Shown here piece by piece: positions 5,627-6,649 of a stretch of DNA of 6,649 bases. This DNA is from an uncultured Clostridia bacterium (GTDB lineage Bacteria; Bacillota; Clostridia; Oscillospirales; Acutalibacteraceae), in NCBI GenBank assembly GCA_946409885.1, contig CAMJYF010000106.1, positions 1 through 6,649 on the forward strand, written 5' to 3'. A program made the translations under genes and the position numbers. The notes beneath the pieces were generated by a model. That model was not told the origin of the DNA. It was given only the letters and a program-made list of their open reading frames with translations, and ran no database searches. The first letter of the stretch is position 1. Every line of letters starts with the position of its first letter.

Positions 5627-6064
5627 ATGCAGGTCAACACCATGATATTCGTCTGGCTCGGTCTGTTGGTGCTGTTTTTGGCGGTGGAATTCGCTACGGC
5701 GCAGCTGACCACGGTATGGTTCGCGGCGGGCGCGCTGGTGTCGCTCCTTTTGGCGTCCTTCGGCGTGGATAATCTGGCGATTCAGATCATCGTCTTCACG
5801 CTGGTGTCGCTGGTCTCCCTGATTCTGACGAGGCCGCTGGTCAAAAAATGGACGCGCGCCAAAAAGCAGCCCACCAACGCGGATATGGTCATCGGCGAGG
5901 AAGCCGTGGTGACGGAAACCATCAGCAACACCGACGGCAAGGGCCTGGCCAAAGTAAATGGCGCGATCTGGTCCGCCCGTTCCGCGGACGATTCCATTAT
6001 CCCGGCGGGCAAAACCGTGACGGTAAAGGCCATTGAGGGCGTGAAGCTGATCGTGGAGCCGTAG
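5627..6064 (+). CDS. nfeD: Short NfeD-family membrane protein
   Basis: The 145-residue protein has three membrane segments (about 6-22, 30-46 and 51-68). After a basic linker comes a C-terminal OB-fold domain (about 85-145) with the typical NfeD signature GLAKVNGAIWSARS (115-128) and a closing IPAGKTVTVKAIEGVKLIVEP. This matches the short, protease-less class of NfeD proteins. These usually pair with SPFH/stomatin-like proteins encoded alongside and help organise membrane microdomains. No SPFH gene follows here; the next gene encodes a DUF2500-type protein. The ATG has a strong AAGGAGGTGG ribosome binding site at 5611-5620. Transcription comes from the consensus promoter at 5431-5459 through a repeat-rich leader. 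The symbol is a family name, not a verified orthologue. Confidence 0.9.
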   Translation: MQVNTMIFVWLGLLVLFLAVEFATAQLTTVWFAAGALVSLLLASFGVDNLAIQIIVFTLVSLVSLILTRPLVKKWTRAKKQPTNADMVIGEEAVVTETISNTDGKGLAKVNGAIWSARSADDSIIPAGKTVTVKAIEGVKLIVEP

Positions 6065-6066
6065 GG

Positions 6067-6194
6067 GTTAGTGATTAGTGATTAGTGGTTAGTGGCGGCG
6101 CCGTGCGCCGTTACAGTCGGAAGTCATCAGTCGGAAGTCGGAAGTCAGCGCGGCGGTACGATTCCCCGCCAATCTCCGCTCTCCGCACTCCGCT
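6067..6194 (+). repeat. Heptamer element 2: RTTAGTG, GC hairpin, AGTCGGA and CTCCGCW arrays
   Basis: Starting 3 nt after the nfeD stop are four heptamers (GTTAGTG, ATTAGTG, ATTAGTG, GTTAGTG; 6067-6094). Next is a hairpin, CGGCGC-CGT-GCGCCG (6096-6110), the same stem as after galE. A 32-bp array of AGTCGGA-type heptamers (6115-6146) follows; it is the exact reverse complement of 4422-4453. After a 27-bp gap there are three further heptamers, CTCCGCT, CTCCGCA, CTCCGCT (6174-6194). The element fills the intergenic space up to the ribosome binding site of the next gene. No promoter is evident in it. Confidence 0.88.
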
Positions 6195-6217
6195 CTTTCC
6201 CGAAAGGATGGTCTCTT

Positions 6218-6589
6218 ATGAGCAGCATTTTCCTGCTTCTATTCGGCGCGGTGTTTCTGCTGAGCCTGATCGTGTTTACCGTGATTCTGGTCAAAATGGC
6301 GCAGCAGCGGCGCGTGAACAACAATTCCCCCCGGCTGACGGTGGAAGCCCGGGTCGTCTCCCGGCGGCGGGACGTTTCCCATCACGACAGCCCCAACGCC
6401 GGCGATATCACCGGGGCCCACGGCTACACCACAACTTCCTCCACCACGTACTACGCCACATTTCAGGTGGAAAGCGGCGACCGGCTGGAGCTGGCGATCC
6501 CCGGCAACCAATACGGCTATCTGGCCGAAGGCGATACCGGCAGGCTGACCTTTCAGGGAACCCGGTTCCTGAGCTTCGAGCGGAATTAA
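6218..6589 (+). CDS. DUF2500-family small membrane protein
   Basis: The 123-residue protein has one N-terminal membrane helix (about 4-25), a short basic stretch, a Ser/Thr/His-rich linker (about 52-77) and a beta-rich C-terminal domain. The segment TVEARVVSRRR (41-51) and the end YYATFQVESGDRLELAIPGN plus YGYLAEGDTGRLTFQGTRF (99-117) match the DUF2500 pattern. The function of this family is unknown. The ATG at 6218 is chosen because GAAAGGA (6202-6208) sits 9 nt upstream. The frame is open further upstream to 6092, but that part only translates the heptamer repeats. No separate promoter is seen, so it is probably co-transcribed with nfeD across the repeat element. Confidence 0.85.
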   Translation: MSSIFLLLFGAVFLLSLIVFTVILVKMAQQRRVNNNSPRLTVEARVVSRRRDVSHHDSPNAGDITGAHGYTTTSSTTYYATFQVESGDRLELAIPGNQYGYLAEGDTGRLTFQGTRFLSFERN

Positions 6590-6590
6590 A

Positions 6591-6649
6591 CGGAAGTCAG
6601 CGTGTAATAAAATCAACGCGCAGCGTTCCGAATTTTAACTCTCAACTCT
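6591..6649 (+). repeat. Likely start of heptamer element 3 (cut by window edge)
   Basis: Two nucleotides after the DUF2500 stop lies CGGAAGTCAGCG (6591-6602), identical to 6139-6150 in element 2. A 5-bp, 3-nt-loop hairpin AACGC-GCA-GCGTT (6615-6627) follows. Then AACTCTC-AACTCT (6637-6649) begins a new 7-bp direct repeat that runs into the window edge. The parts and their order match the other two elements. Confidence 0.6.

Noticed and set aside
5464..5712. Reverse-strand open frame with a 9-residue repeat (GAEAPCY-type)
   Set aside because: It is produced by the 27-bp (nine-codon) repeat and overlaps the real nfeD start. It has no ribosome binding site and no family resemblance.
6092..6217. 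N-terminal extension of the DUF2500 protein
   Set aside because: It only translates heptamer repeats and a GC hairpin. The ATG at 6218 has a good ribosome binding site and starts right at the membrane helix.

Overview
This window looks like chromosomal DNA from a GC-rich member of the Firmicutes, probably a Clostridia (Oscillospirales or Christensenellales-like) gut bacterium. The family is an inference. The evidence is: an L27 with the Firmicutes-type N-terminal extension ([10 protein letters not shown]) and a Prp protease gene between rplU and rpmA; strong AGGAGG-type ribosome binding sites; and near-consensus TTGACA/TATAAT promoters with 17-bp spacers. All genes are ordinary chromosomal types. 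No transposase, phage or CRISPR gene is present.

Layout. (1) Positions 1-1009, leftward: the ribosomal operon rplU-prp-rpmA, with a consensus promoter and a structured 5' leader; rpmA runs off the left edge. (2) Positions 1054-4277, rightward: a likely three-gene operon. It encodes a membrane-anchored LytR/CpsA/Psr-like protein with degenerate active-site motifs, a membrane-anchored transglutaminase-like protein with an intact Cys-His-Asp triad, and UDP-glucose 4-epimerase (GalE). Together these suggest cell-envelope or surface-polysaccharide work. (3) Positions 4278-4460: a gene-free repeat element of heptamer arrays in inverted orientation. (4) Positions 4473-4689: a stand-alone 5S rRNA gene with its own promoter, leader hairpin and terminator. 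(5) Positions 4695-5372: a hemolysin III/TrhA-like membrane protein that starts almost on the 5S terminator and has no visible ribosome binding site. (6) Positions 5378-6064: two palindromes, a full-consensus promoter with an operator-like palindrome in its spacer, a leader with three 27-bp palindromic tandem repeats, and an NfeD-family membrane protein. (7) Positions 6065-6217: a second heptamer/hairpin element. (8) Positions 6218-6589: a DUF2500-family small membrane protein, followed by what looks like the start of a third element.

The most unusual feature is non-coding. Directly after the stop codons of galE, nfeD and the DUF2500 gene lie composite elements made of 7-bp tandem repeats. 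Their sequences differ (GGAAGTC, RTTAGTG, CTCCGCW, AACTCTC) but share an AGT/ACT core. They are arranged as AGT-strand repeats, then a spacer, then ACT-strand repeats, and each is associated with a short 3-nt-loop hairpin. A 32-bp sequence in the first element recurs exactly, inverted, in the second.
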